64,000 nt of DNA. Origin: JANQJA01 sp040880285. Its GTDB lineage: Bacteria > Pseudomonadota > Gammaproteobacteria > Pseudomonadales > Azotimanducaceae. The position numbers were made by a program, and so were the translations under genes. The DNA lies in the NCBI GenBank assembly GCA_040880285.1, contig JBBDIT010000059.1, positions 1-64,000 on the forward strand, read 5' to 3'. Shown here one piece after another: positions 35,801 through 43,524 of this stretch (position 1 is its first letter; each line of letters begins with the position of its first letter). The notes under the pieces are model-generated. The model did not search any database, was not told the origin of the DNA, and saw nothing but the letters and a program-made list of their open reading frames with translations.

Positions 35801-38018
35801 GTAGGATCCAACGGGAAAGCATCGTCTTCATCGACTACGCCGTCATTGTCGTCGTCCGGGTCGGCATNNNNNNNNNNNNNNNNNNNNNNNNNNNNNNNNN
35901 NNNNNNNNNNNNNNNNNNNNNNNNNNNNNNNNNNNNNNNNNNNNNNNNNNNNNNNNNNNNNNNNNNNGGGAAAGCATCGTCTTCATCGACTACGCCGTCA
36001 TTGTCGTCGTCCGGGTCGGCATTGTTGCCGATGCCGTCCTGATCTGAGTCGACAGACTCTGAGGGGTCGAGTGGGAATACATCGGCTTCATCATTTACGC
36101 CGTCGTTGTCATCATCGGAGTCTGCATTATTGCCAATGCCATCGCCGTCGGTATCCACTGACTCTGTTGAATCCAGTGGGAAAGCATCGTCTTCATCGAC
36201 TACGCCGTCATTGTCGTCGTCCGGGTCGGCATTGTTGCCGATGCCGTCCTGATCTGAGTCGACAGACTCTGAGGGGTCGAGTGGGAATACATCGGCTTCA
36301 TCGTTTACGCCGTCGTTGTCATCGTCGGAGTCTGCATTATTGCCAATGCCATCGCCGTCGGTATCCACTGACTCTGTAGGATCCAGTGGGAAAGCATCGT
36401 CTTCATCGACTATGCCATCATTGTCGTCGTCCGGGTCGGCATTGTTGCCGATGCCGTCCTGATCTGAGTCGACAGACTCTGAGGGGTCGAGTGGGAATAC
36501 ATCGGCTTCATCGTTTACGCCGTCGTTGTCATCGTCGGAGTCTGCATTATTGCCAATGCCATCGCCGTCGGTATCCACTGACTCTGTAGGATCCAGTGGG
36601 AAAGCATCGTCTTCATCGACTACGCCGTCACTGTCGTCGTCGGTGTCCGCATTATTGCCTGTGCCATCGCCGTCGGTATCCAGCCACTCTGTTGAGTCGT
36701 AGGGGAAGGCATCATCACGATCTGAGAAGGTATCGCCATCATCATCCCGGTCAACTATGTCAACATTACCGTCTCCATCCGAGTCAGGAAGATCGACGTC
36801 CTGTCGGATCTCGTCGATCAAGTCCAGAATCGAAGTCGCAGTATCAAAGTCAAGCGCGGAAATTTCACCCCTATCATATTGCCTTACAGCGTCCTGAAAA
36901 ATCGTCTGTGTGAAAGCGAGCACAGCTGATGCAGCGACACCCTGTGGAACAAAGGCAATATCCCCGATCGTGCCGTTTAGCGCCGAAAGGCTGGAGGCAA
37001 TGCGATCGACTTGAGTCGACCCGATCGAGCTGTTTCCCTCCAGGAGCGTTGTCAGGGTGGCAGTGTCCGCAAGGTCGATCCCACTCGAACGGGGCAGGTT
37101 ACGGACTGCCTCTACCAATTGATTCGTAACATCTGCCGGGTCAGCATCCTCATTCAGCGACAGGACGGTCAGCAATAAGAAGCCAATCTGCTGGTTCAGC
37201 TTCATCAGCTCTTCAGGAGCGGCCGTATCATCCCATGGATCCAGGGATTGGACGACTGTTGCATCCAGTGTGACACCCAAATCGCCGAGGAAGTTCTCTT
37301 GTGTATCCAAAAACGGCGGCGGCGCCGTCAGTACCGTTGTTAACGGGGTGACAGCGAAAAAATCTTCTGGATGCGGCGCACCATAAAGCCTCAGATCATC
37401 GAGGGTTTCGCCTGTGAATATATCTCGCCCTCCTACAGCGACAATAACGGCATCACAATCAGCGACCGTTGAACAATGTCGACTCTGATCTGACAGCTCG
37501 AAGAATCCATCGCCATCCGTCGTTGTACTGGATTCATTCGAATCTTGCGTTCGATCGCCATCGGCATCGAGAAAAACAGTGCTGTCAGCCAGCGGGCCAT
37601 CAACAATTCGACCCGTAAGCACATTGATCAGGTTTACATCGATGCTCATCGAATCTGATCCACCATTACCGTCAGAGACTTGGATGGTGATCTGAAACGC
37701 ACCATCGCCATTACTATCACCAGGGGATTCGAATGATTGTGCTGAATTGAAGTTGAGCGTAGAGGAGGAGATTGAGAACGAAGAGGCATCGATGCCCGAC
37801 AGAGAGTACGTCAACGAGTCTCCATCTGCATCACTCGCTCTAAGAGTCGTGACTTCAGTCGTCCCTTCATCTACTGAATACGACACTTCAAGCTCCAACA
37901 CCGGAGCCGAATTTGTGGGAGCCGGTGATTCCGAGGCCCCATCACCTCCACCCCCTCCGGAACAACTGATCAAAAGAAAAGTAATCCCTAACCCACAGAT
38001 AATGCGTATCAGGTTCAT
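32827..38018 (-). CDS. Giant subtilisin-like (S8) lipoprotein with calcium-binding TSP3 repeats, split by assembly gap
   Basis: One gene, interrupted by 100 N at 35868-35967; the frame is open on both sides, so gap length decides the exact size (about 1,700 residues as drawn). Order: lipoprotein signal (LISC, then a Gly run), a cadherin-like domain (SDADGDSLTYSLSG), a central region, acidic thrombospondin type 3 calcium repeats (DTDGDGIGNNADSDDDNDG), a PKD domain (about 35680-35430), a pre-peptidase C-terminal domain (about 35260-34970), then peptidase S8. The catalytic residues are Asp in VAVLDTGI (near 34520), His in HGTHVAGT (near 34335) and Ser in GTSMATPHVAG (near 33790), with oxyanion Asn in AAAGND. 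It is probably a surface or secreted calcium-dependent protease. The C-terminus ends GCVQLRRAGSDPKRRLDK, without a hydrophobic anchor. It is divergent from the Kazal gene. Confidence 0.87.
35712..36750. repeat. TSP3 calcium-repeat array, about 210-bp units, with assembly gap
   Basis: Within the subtilase gene the unit beginning GGGAAAGCATCGTC recurs at 35968, 36178, 36388 and 36598 (210-bp steps), with another at about 35814 beyond the gap. Each encodes two calcium-binding thrombospondin type 3 repeats. Units differ by only a few bases, which suggests recent expansion. The gap lies in the array, so the real copy number is unknown. Confidence 0.9.
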
Positions 38019-38201
38019 AGCGTTCTCGCAGAGCAGAGAAGTTGAAAAATTATCCTAGCGTCAGCACTGTATTGCAAGGCTATGCGACCCAGTAAAACTA
38101 CGAGCACTTTGTGAGCGTTTATTGATCAATTGAACGTCCGGGGAAGCGTGATAACATAGGATTACTTCGATAGTGCAGACACAAGGCTGAACCTCTCACC
38201 C

Positions 38202-38474
38202 ATGGGACACCTAAAGTCCATACTGATACTGACAGCTATCGCGAGCAGTACTGCTTGCGCTCGATCATCGAATAACTCCCTGATTGAGCTGGAGTTCGAG
38301 TGTCCACGAGAAAGGAGTGACGTCTGCATAGAACTGTATGATCCCGTCTGTGCGGTCAAGCTCGATGGGAACACAAAGACTTACTCGTCCGGATGCCACG
38401 CTTGCCTGAATGAGGATGTGGTGGGATTTAATCCCAGCCCTTGCAAGACGGAACCAAAAGCTGAAAGCAATTGA
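38202..38474 (+). CDS. Secreted Kazal-type serine protease inhibitor
   Basis: The 90-residue product has an N-terminal export signal ending near SSTAC (a weak lipobox; it may be a lipoprotein or be cut by signal peptidase I). The mature part has the Kazal cysteine pattern: C-x7-C in CIELYDPVC, then KTYSSGC, HAC with two residues between Cys, and a last Cys in NPSPC, six Cys in all. Alignment by eye with ovomucoid third domain (CTLEYRPLC, KTY) is strong. By that alignment the P1 residue would be Glu. It is divergent from the subtilase gene across 183 bp inside the mobile element, so it may protect the producer from the protease or be its regulator. Function is inferred. Confidence 0.78.
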   Translation: MGHLKSILILTAIASSTACARSSNNSLIELEFECPRERSDVCIELYDPVCAVKLDGNTKTYSSGCHACLNEDVVGFNPSPCKTEPKAESN

Positions 38475-38494
38475 TCATTACTTGGTCAATGGTC

Positions 38495-38925
38495 TCATCG
38501 CCACACGTGCGAGGATGCCATCAAGCCAAGGCCGGTTGCGCCAACCTTCAGCACAACATCCAACTCGTGGCCTTCGTACTGACCTGTTACTTGCCAACAA
38601 CCTGCTGAATGGAATTGCATACCCACCAACATCGCGTCCCAGCGATAGTTGTCTGAACCGTTACTGCCATTAGTCGCCTCACGGATCACGATGCTGCCGT
38701 CCCCATCCAATTGGCGAGCTGTAATCGTCAAGTTGCTGGTTCCTGTCGCAGGCGATCTTCCACCGATTCAGCCGATACGGTGGGTTGCGTCTCGGGCTCG
38801 CGCTCAGCACTCACTGGTGCGGCCGAACGTTTCACACGAGCCGGATGTGTGGGCTGGCGCCCATCCTGACTATTTGAGAGGAGTGTAGTAACGCCAGCGT
38901 AAAGTACTGCCTCAACTAGGCACCA
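38495..38925 (-). pseudogene. Decayed gene for a small secreted protein
   Basis: The minus strand shows two pieces in different frames. The 3' piece (38495 to about 38767) reads SNLTITARQLDGDGSIVI and FHSAGCWQVTGQYEGHELDV, a domain type seen in many exported bacterial proteins with GCWEVTG. The 5' piece, about 38925-38735, reads AVLYAGVTTLLSNSQ and later SAESVEDRLRQEPAT, which could be a signal peptide and linker. A frameshift near 38745 separates them. I see no other gene from 38475 to 39047. Confidence 0.4.
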
Positions 38926-39047
38926 ACTTGAGTAGTTGATTGAAGATCGTGTTACGATAGGCCAACGCTTATTTCCCCTTCTGATTCAATAGTTTGTGCA
39001 AAAGCCATTTTATCAGCTAACAGGTGATTTAAGCCGTCTTCTCTTGC

Positions 39048-39065
39048 GTTTATGGGACAGCTGTG
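39048..39065 (+). repeat. Right terminal inverted repeat of the element
   Basis: GTTTATGGGACAGCTGTG is the reverse complement of the left end except for one base. The second target copy GTCAGACT follows at 39066-39073. Confidence 0.88.
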
Positions 39066-39311
39066 GTCAGACTGCAAGCGAGCAACCATATCGCCTTTGG
39101 CAACTGTATCGCCTCGCCGAACGGGTATTTCCTCAAGGATGCCCTGCGCCGGACTACCGATTCGCATGGTCATTTCCGGTTCAATCAGACAATCAAATTC
39201 ATGGGACACCCCATATACTTTTCTGGCGGCGTTCGCATCAGACCCCACAAAAATATTGAGCCATACCAGCCAGCCGACGGTAAAAATCACCAGGTACTGC
39301 TTAATCTTCAT
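39066..39311 (-). pseudogene. Membrane fusion protein (HlyD family), 5' part of interrupted gene
   Basis: From the ATG at 39311 (MKIKQYLVIFTVGWLVWLNI) the frame has a signal anchor and the first lipoyl half: EFDCLIEPEMTMRIGS, GILEEIPVRRGDTVAKGDMVARLQS. After 82 codons it enters the target duplication and the right inverted repeat, and runs to a stop at 38952 inside the element with unrelated residues. The rest of the gene is at 32177-32709. The adaptor is the first gene of the operon with the beta-helix protein and cytochrome. Confidence 0.87.
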
Positions 39312-39422
39312 AGTTATTCCATTCGACCACTGAAGGCGAGCAAATCGCAAAACTGCTCATCCATCTTAAGGACAGTGCGCCTCGCTGCGAAATGCCTGCG
39401 CTTAACCAGTTTCTGCGCAACC

Positions 39423-39710
39423 ATGAGCAAGGTTCTTGCCGCCAGAACCCTGACACGACCGAGCCTGGTATATATGCAAGCGTCGGAACATAACGCCAGG
39501 GCTTCATTTGACCTCAACCTTTATCCGGCCAACCTGACCCTTGCAGAAATCACAGACGAGGTCTCCGCCATTGCAAATTTCCTGGGCAGGCCCGGGTCGG
39601 AACTGACCCCCTACTATCAGCAATGCAAATATGCGACTCTTGGGCACATATCCGGTGGTTATGATCGTAGTGGCGAGCCGTTCTTTACGATCTACTACGA
39701 AGAGGTATGA
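39423..39710 (+). CDS. Small protein of unknown function
   Basis: I do not recognise it. The last 78 residues, from an ATG at 39474 (MQASEHNARASFDLNLYPAN), look like real protein: LTLAEITDEVSAIANFLG and GHISGGYDRSGEPFFTIYYEEV. An ATG at 39423 would add 17. The open frame continues upstream over the membrane-fusion gene, where it is only a shadow. It is 77 bp upstream of the LLM oxidoreductase gene. Confidence 0.4.
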   Translation: MSKVLAARTLTRPSLVYMQASEHNARASFDLNLYPANLTLAEITDEVSAIANFLGRPGSELTPYYQQCKYATLGHISGGYDRSGEPFFTIYYEEV

Positions 39711-39787
39711 CCAGCCTTACCGGCCTGCAATACTGGCTGGTGGACCATAATAAAATAAGTTAGTAAATACTCACATACGGAGAACCC

Positions 39788-40627
39788 ATGACCAGCTTTG
39801 GCGTACAGATCTTTCCGACAGATTCCACGATACAACCAGTGGAGCTCGCGAGAGCGGTAGAGGAGCGTGGCCTCGATTCCCTTTTCTTTCCCGAACACAC
39901 CCATATTCCGGTCGAAAGAGCCACACCTTTCCCTGGCGGCGGTGATTTGCCGGAGTGGTACTGGCGATCCCACGACCCTTTTGTATCCCTTGCGGCGGCA
40001 GCGGCGGTGACCGACCGGATCAAACTGGGAACTGGCATTTGCCTCGTTATCGAACGCGACCCCATTACGCTCGCCAAGGAGTGTGCCTCCCTGGACGTGA
40101 TTTCAAACGGGCGCTTCATCCTTGGCATAGGCGCCGGCTGGAATAAGGAAGAAATGGAGAATCACGGCGCCAACTATCAACACCGTTGGAAAATTGTGCG
40201 CGAGAAGGTACTGGCAATGAAGGAAATCTGGACGAAGGACGAGGCCGAGTTTCACGGAGAGTTCGTCGACTTCGACCCGATCTGGTCCTGGCCAAAGCCG
40301 GTGCAGGCAGGCGGTCCGCCGGTGTGGATGGGCGCAAACTCGAAGTGGGTGTTCGATCGCGTCGCCGAATATTGCGAGGGCTGGATGCCCATCGGTGGTT
40401 CCGGCAGCGGCGGAATGGACAATATGAACGCAGCCTTGAAAGAACGCAATCGATCCTTGTCTGATCTGGACATCGCCCTGTTCGGTGCGCCCCTCGATGA
40501 AGACAAGGCGAAGGGGCGAATCGACCAGGGCTTTACAGACCTGATCTTTGGGCTACCACAATCAGAACCGGACAAGGTGCTGGCGCACCTCGACAAGGTC
40601 GCAGAACTGGTACAACGCCTCCGTTGA
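39788..40627 (+). CDS. LLM-class (luciferase-like) flavin/F420 oxidoreductase
   Basis: The 279-residue product is a bacterial-luciferase-like TIM barrel (TIGR03619-like in layout). It has FFPEHTHIPVERATPFPGGG near the start, DRIKLGTGICLV (about 80), LDVISNGRFILGIGAGWNKEEMENHG (about 103-128) and GPPVWMGANSKWVFDRVAEYCEGWMP. The cofactor is FMN or F420; sequence alone does not decide. GGAG lies before the ATG. It is convergent with the EamA transporter, 30 bp away. Confidence 0.88.
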   Translation: MTSFGVQIFPTDSTIQPVELARAVEERGLDSLFFPEHTHIPVERATPFPGGGDLPEWYWRSHDPFVSLAAAAAVTDRIKLGTGICLVIERDPITLAKECASLDVISNGRFILGIGAGWNKEEMENHGANYQHRWKIVREKVLAMKEIWTKDEAEFHGEFVDFDPIWSWPKPVQAGGPPVWMGANSKWVFDRVAEYCEGWMPIGGSGSGGMDNMNAALKERNRSLSDLDIALFGAPLDEDKAKGRIDQGFTDLIFGLPQSEPDKVLAHLDKVAELVQRLR

Positions 40628-40657
40628 GGTGCGAACGAACAGGCACCGACAAATCAT

Positions 40658-41554
40658 TCAGGAAACGGACAAGAGCAAGACAACAGAGCCGACAATTAAA
40701 ACCATTCCGGTAAACTCGAGTGGTGTCGGTCGTTCCTTGAAATAAAACCAACCGATTCCCAGCGTGATCAAGAACTCGATCTGGCCTACCGTCTTGACGT
40801 AAGACGCGAGTTCCAGCGTCATTGCTGTGAACCAACCGATAGAGCCAATTACGCTGGTGACCCCAACGAACAGACTCGGTCGCCACATCATAAACACTTT
40901 GGCGAACTGTTCTCGCTGGGATATAGCGATAAAGGCCACCGTAATGATTGTCTGTATGACTACCATATAAATGAGCGTAATCGCCGCTGTCAGCATCGAG
41001 TCGTCTATGCCGAAGGAAAGGCTGGCGTGACGAATCAGCAATGAAGTCAAGGCAAAACTGAGGCCAGCGCCCAGCCCATAGATGGCCGATAAGTCCCAGA
41101 GACTCGAGACCGCGCCGGTCCTGGCAATATTGATGGTCATAACACCCGCCACGCATAGCATGATGGCGATCCAGCCCGGCACCGAAACCGCCTCGGTAAA
41201 GAAGAAATAACCAATGATTGCAGTGAGGATGACCTCGGTCCTGACATAGGTGCTGCCCACCGCAAACTTGCGCAATGTAAACAGTTTGATAAGCAGTACC
41301 GTTGCAACAATCTGCAACACACCTGCCATCAATCCGGATATCAAAAAGGTATTATTCAGTGGTGGCAGTATGCCGTTTCGATCGCCGATGAGAAAAGCGA
41401 GATAGAACACTGCAAACGGTAGCCCGAACAGGTAGCGGACCATGGTCGCTGCCAGCGGCGAGATATTTCCTGACAGATACTTCTGGCCAGCCGTTCGTAC
41501 CGACTGCATTAGCGCAGCAAGCAAGGTCCATAAAACCCAGCTTTCGATCAACAT
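40658..41554 (-). CDS. DMT-family (EamA) membrane transporter
   Basis: The 298-residue product has ten predicted membrane segments in two EamA repeats. The N-terminal LLAALMQSVRTAGQKYLSG and the second-half GWFTAMTLELASYVKTVGQIEFLITLGIGWFYFKERPTPLEFTG (split over about residues 235-280) fit the drug/metabolite transporter superfamily. The substrate is unknown. A terminator at 41569-41596 separates it from the peroxiredoxin gene upstream. Confidence 0.87.
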   Translation of the reverse strand: MLIESWVLWTLLAALMQSVRTAGQKYLSGNISPLAATMVRYLFGLPFAVFYLAFLIGDRNGILPPLNNTFLISGLMAGVLQIVATVLLIKLFTLRKFAVGSTYVRTEVILTAIIGYFFFTEAVSVPGWIAIMLCVAGVMTINIARTGAVSSLWDLSAIYGLGAGLSFALTSLLIRHASLSFGIDDSMLTAAITLIYMVVIQTIITVAFIAISQREQFAKVFMMWRPSLFVGVTSVIGSIGWFTAMTLELASYVKTVGQIEFLITLGIGWFYFKERPTPLEFTGMVLIVGSVVLLLSVS

Positions 41555-41568
41555 GAGTCACAATACAT

Positions 41569-41596
41569 CAAAAATGCCCGCGGGAAAGCGGGCATT
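41569..41596 (-). terminator. Rho-independent terminator after the peroxiredoxin gene
   Basis: On the minus strand AATGCCCGC and GCGGGCATT form a 9-bp stem with a 6-nt loop, followed by Ts. It lies 64 bp after the peroxiredoxin stop. Confidence 0.85.
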
Positions 41597-41660
41597 CTAT
41601 TATGTGGAGACTTCTGTCACCAATGACAGATTGGCATCAGCGCGATGCCAGCGGGAACTA

Positions 41661-42140
41661 TCAGAGCACTTCCATAATTGCTTCCGCTGCGCTCACCTCA
41701 AAGGCGCCCGGCTTCTCGACATGAAGGGCCGTGATCTTGCCGTCTTCGGCAACCAACGCATAGCGCTGGGAACGCGTGCCCATGCCAAAGCCTGAGCCAT
41801 CCATTGTCAATCCCATGGCTTTGGTAAAATCGCCATTACCGTCAGCTGCCATCATAATGGCTTCTGCATTCCTGTCTTTGCCCCAGGCGTCCATCACAAA
41901 TGCGTCATTCACCGACACACAAACCACCGCATCGACTCCTTGTTCCTTGAACTTGTCCGCATTCACGACATAACCGGGCAAGTGCGCCGCACTACAAGTC
42001 GGCGTAAAAGCACCAGGCACTGCAAACAGGACAACCTTCTTGCCACCAAACAATTCCTTCGTGGTGAGATCCTGCGGGCCTTTTTCGCCCATCACCTTTA
42101 ACGTGGCTTCCGGAATCTGATCTCCGACCTGAACAGTCAT
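41661..42140 (-). CDS. Type II (Prx5-like) peroxiredoxin
   Basis: It reduces peroxides with a peroxidatic Cys. The 159-residue product has the Prx5 motif VPGAFTPTCSAAHLPGY with the peroxidatic Cys at about residue 49, and GFGMGTRSQRYALV with the conserved Arg. No separate C-terminal glutaredoxin domain is fused. The reductant is probably a glutaredoxin or thioredoxin. Confidence 0.94.
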   Translation of the reverse strand: MTVQVGDQIPEATLKVMGEKGPQDLTTKELFGGKKVVLFAVPGAFTPTCSAAHLPGYVVNADKFKEQGVDAVVCVSVNDAFVMDAWGKDRNAEAIMMAADGNGDFTKAMGLTMDGSGFGMGTRSQRYALVAEDGKITALHVEKPGAFEVSAAEAIMEVL

Positions 42141-42250
42141 AGCTAACTCCTCTTTACACAGGGTGTATCAACCTAAGGGACAGGAGTCTCGCTTGAAGTC
42201 AGCTTGAGTGCAACCCCCCACTTCAGTACCCGAAGTTGACAACCTCGCTT

Positions 42251-42269
42251 GCACCGCCCGCTGGTGCGC
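42251..42269. promoter_or_regulatory. Spaced inverted repeat upstream of the acyl-CoA dehydrogenase operon
   Basis: GCACC and GGTGC are separated by 7 bp, which is wrong for NtrC (5 bp). It lies 50-70 bp before the first acyl-CoA dehydrogenase start and could be an operator for a fatty-acid or TetR-type regulator. The rest of 42141-42313 has no recognised feature. Confidence 0.3.
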
Positions 42270-42319
42270 ATATATATTCGATGTCCGGCAAGTTCAGGTA
42301 ATCAGGCAAAGAGGTGCCA

Positions 42320-43513
42320 GTGGATCTTTCCTTCGGTAGTGAATATGAGGCTTTTCGCGAACAAGTCCGTGATTTTATAGACCAGCATCGCGATCAGGCA
42401 CCGAAGGGTGGTGGCCGCTCCGGGCAAGCGAAGGCATGGCAGAAGATCCTGATCGAGAACGGCTACACGGCTCGTACCATTCCGCGCCAGTATGGCGGTT
42501 TTGGCGCTGAACCGGACATCATCAAGGCCAGGATTATTGGTGAGGAATTTGCGAGAGCCCAGGTCCCCGGTGGCATGGGCGGTCAGGGCATTTCGATGTT
42601 GGTACCAACGCTCCTTGAGATGGGCAGCGAACCGCAAAAACAGCAATTCATCAAACCGACCCTGCACGGCGATATCATCTGGTGCCAGGGTTACTCCGAA
42701 CCCGGTGCCGGCAGCGATCTGGCCAGCCTGACCACCAGTGCAGTGCTGGACGGTGATGAGTGGGTGGTTAACGGCCAAAAAATCTGGACCAGCACCGCGC
42801 ACCTGGCCCACTGGATATTTTGCCTGGTCCGCACCGAGCCGGAAGCCCCCAAACACCAGGGCATATCATTTCTGTTATTTCGTATGGATACACCGGGTAT
42901 TGAAGTCAGGCCCCTGGTCGACATGACCGGCAACGCCAATTTCAACGAGGTGTTTTTCACGGACGTGCGCGTCCCCAAGGACCAGATTGTCGGCAAACGC
43001 GGCCAGGGTTGGCTGGTGGCCAATTCGATACTCGGTTTTGAACGCGACTCGCTGGCAGACCCCAATGCGTCCCTGGCCCGCATCAACGCACTGATCAAGT
43101 TGATGCAATCGGAGACCGTCGCCGGGAAGCGCCTGATGGATAACCCGGTCTATCGCGATCGCCTGATGAAGTTACAGGCTCGCGTCATGGCGATGCAGTT
43201 CAATGACATGCGAGTCTTGTCTTCACGCGTGAACCCCGGCCAGGATGCGACCATGGCTCGAATGATTACCAAACTGCAGGGCACTGAACTGCGCCATGAA
43301 GTCGAGGGCCTCGCGGTCGACATTATGGGCGAGATTGGCCTTTCCTACGGCGACAATCCGTACTTGCGCGACGGCGGTAGCTGGCAACAGCAATATATGT
43401 TCTACCTGGGCTTGATCATCGGTGGGGGTACCTCCCAGATCCAGAAAAACATCATCAGCGAGCGCGGTCTCGGCATGCCGAGGGAACCGAAGGTCGAGGC
43501 AGGTAAAGCGTAA
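42320..43513 (+). CDS. Acyl-CoA dehydrogenase, larger subunit of a pair
   Basis: FAD enzyme that oxidises acyl-CoA to enoyl-CoA. The product (about 397 residues) has the FAD/substrate motif QGYSEPGAGSDLASLTT (about 120-136), NGQKIWTS, GISFLLFRMDTPGI and the C-terminal FAD loop GGGTSQIQKNIISERGLGMPR. GTG at 42320 has AGAGG 6 bp upstream; a GTG at 42314 is an alternative. It is 11 bp upstream of a second, shorter acyl-CoA dehydrogenase. Adjacent unequal pairs form heterotetramers in steroid and side-chain degradation; that role here is inferred. Confidence 0.92.
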   Translation: MDLSFGSEYEAFREQVRDFIDQHRDQAPKGGGRSGQAKAWQKILIENGYTARTIPRQYGGFGAEPDIIKARIIGEEFARAQVPGGMGGQGISMLVPTLLEMGSEPQKQQFIKPTLHGDIIWCQGYSEPGAGSDLASLTTSAVLDGDEWVVNGQKIWTSTAHLAHWIFCLVRTEPEAPKHQGISFLLFRMDTPGIEVRPLVDMTGNANFNEVFFTDVRVPKDQIVGKRGQGWLVANSILGFERDSLADPNASLARINALIKLMQSETVAGKRLMDNPVYRDRLMKLQARVMAMQFNDMRVLSSRVNPGQDATMARMITKLQGTELRHEVEGLAVDIMGEIGLSYGDNPYLRDGGSWQQQYMFYLGLIIGGGTSQIQKNIISERGLGMPREPKVEAGKA

Positions 43514-43524
43514 ACGAGGCAATT

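Larger units (their letters stand above)
32702..39073. mobile_element. 6.3-kb transposon-like element with 18-bp TIRs and 8-bp target duplication
   Basis: The 8-mer GTCAGACT occurs at 32702-32709 and 39066-39073. Directly inside are inverted ends CACCGCTGTCCCATAAAC (32710-32727) and GTTTATGGGACAGCTGTG (39048-39065), matching at 17 of 18 positions. The segment splits a membrane fusion protein gene on the minus strand. Removing the element and one 8-mer joins 39311-39066 to 32701-32177 in frame as ...VARLQSDLESTAVEM..., a 256-codon gene of the right length and sequence. The cargo is a giant subtilase, a Kazal-type inhibitor and a decayed secreted-protein gene. No transposase is seen, so it is non-autonomous, was mobilised in trans, or has lost its transposase. 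Confidence 0.88.

Noticed and set aside
35712..36750. CRISPR or satellite DNA
   Set aside because: The 210-bp units are in frame and encode calcium-binding TSP3 repeats of the protease.
39063..39420. Rightward coding frame running from 39063 into the small gene at 39423
   Set aside because: It lies over the minus-strand membrane fusion protein, which has clear family sequence and a signal anchor. Only the part after about 39420 looks like protein.
42251..42269. NtrC site upstream of the acyl-CoA dehydrogenase operon
   Set aside because: The half-sites GCACC and GGTGC are spaced by 7 bp rather than 5 and there is no sigma-54 promoter at the right distance.
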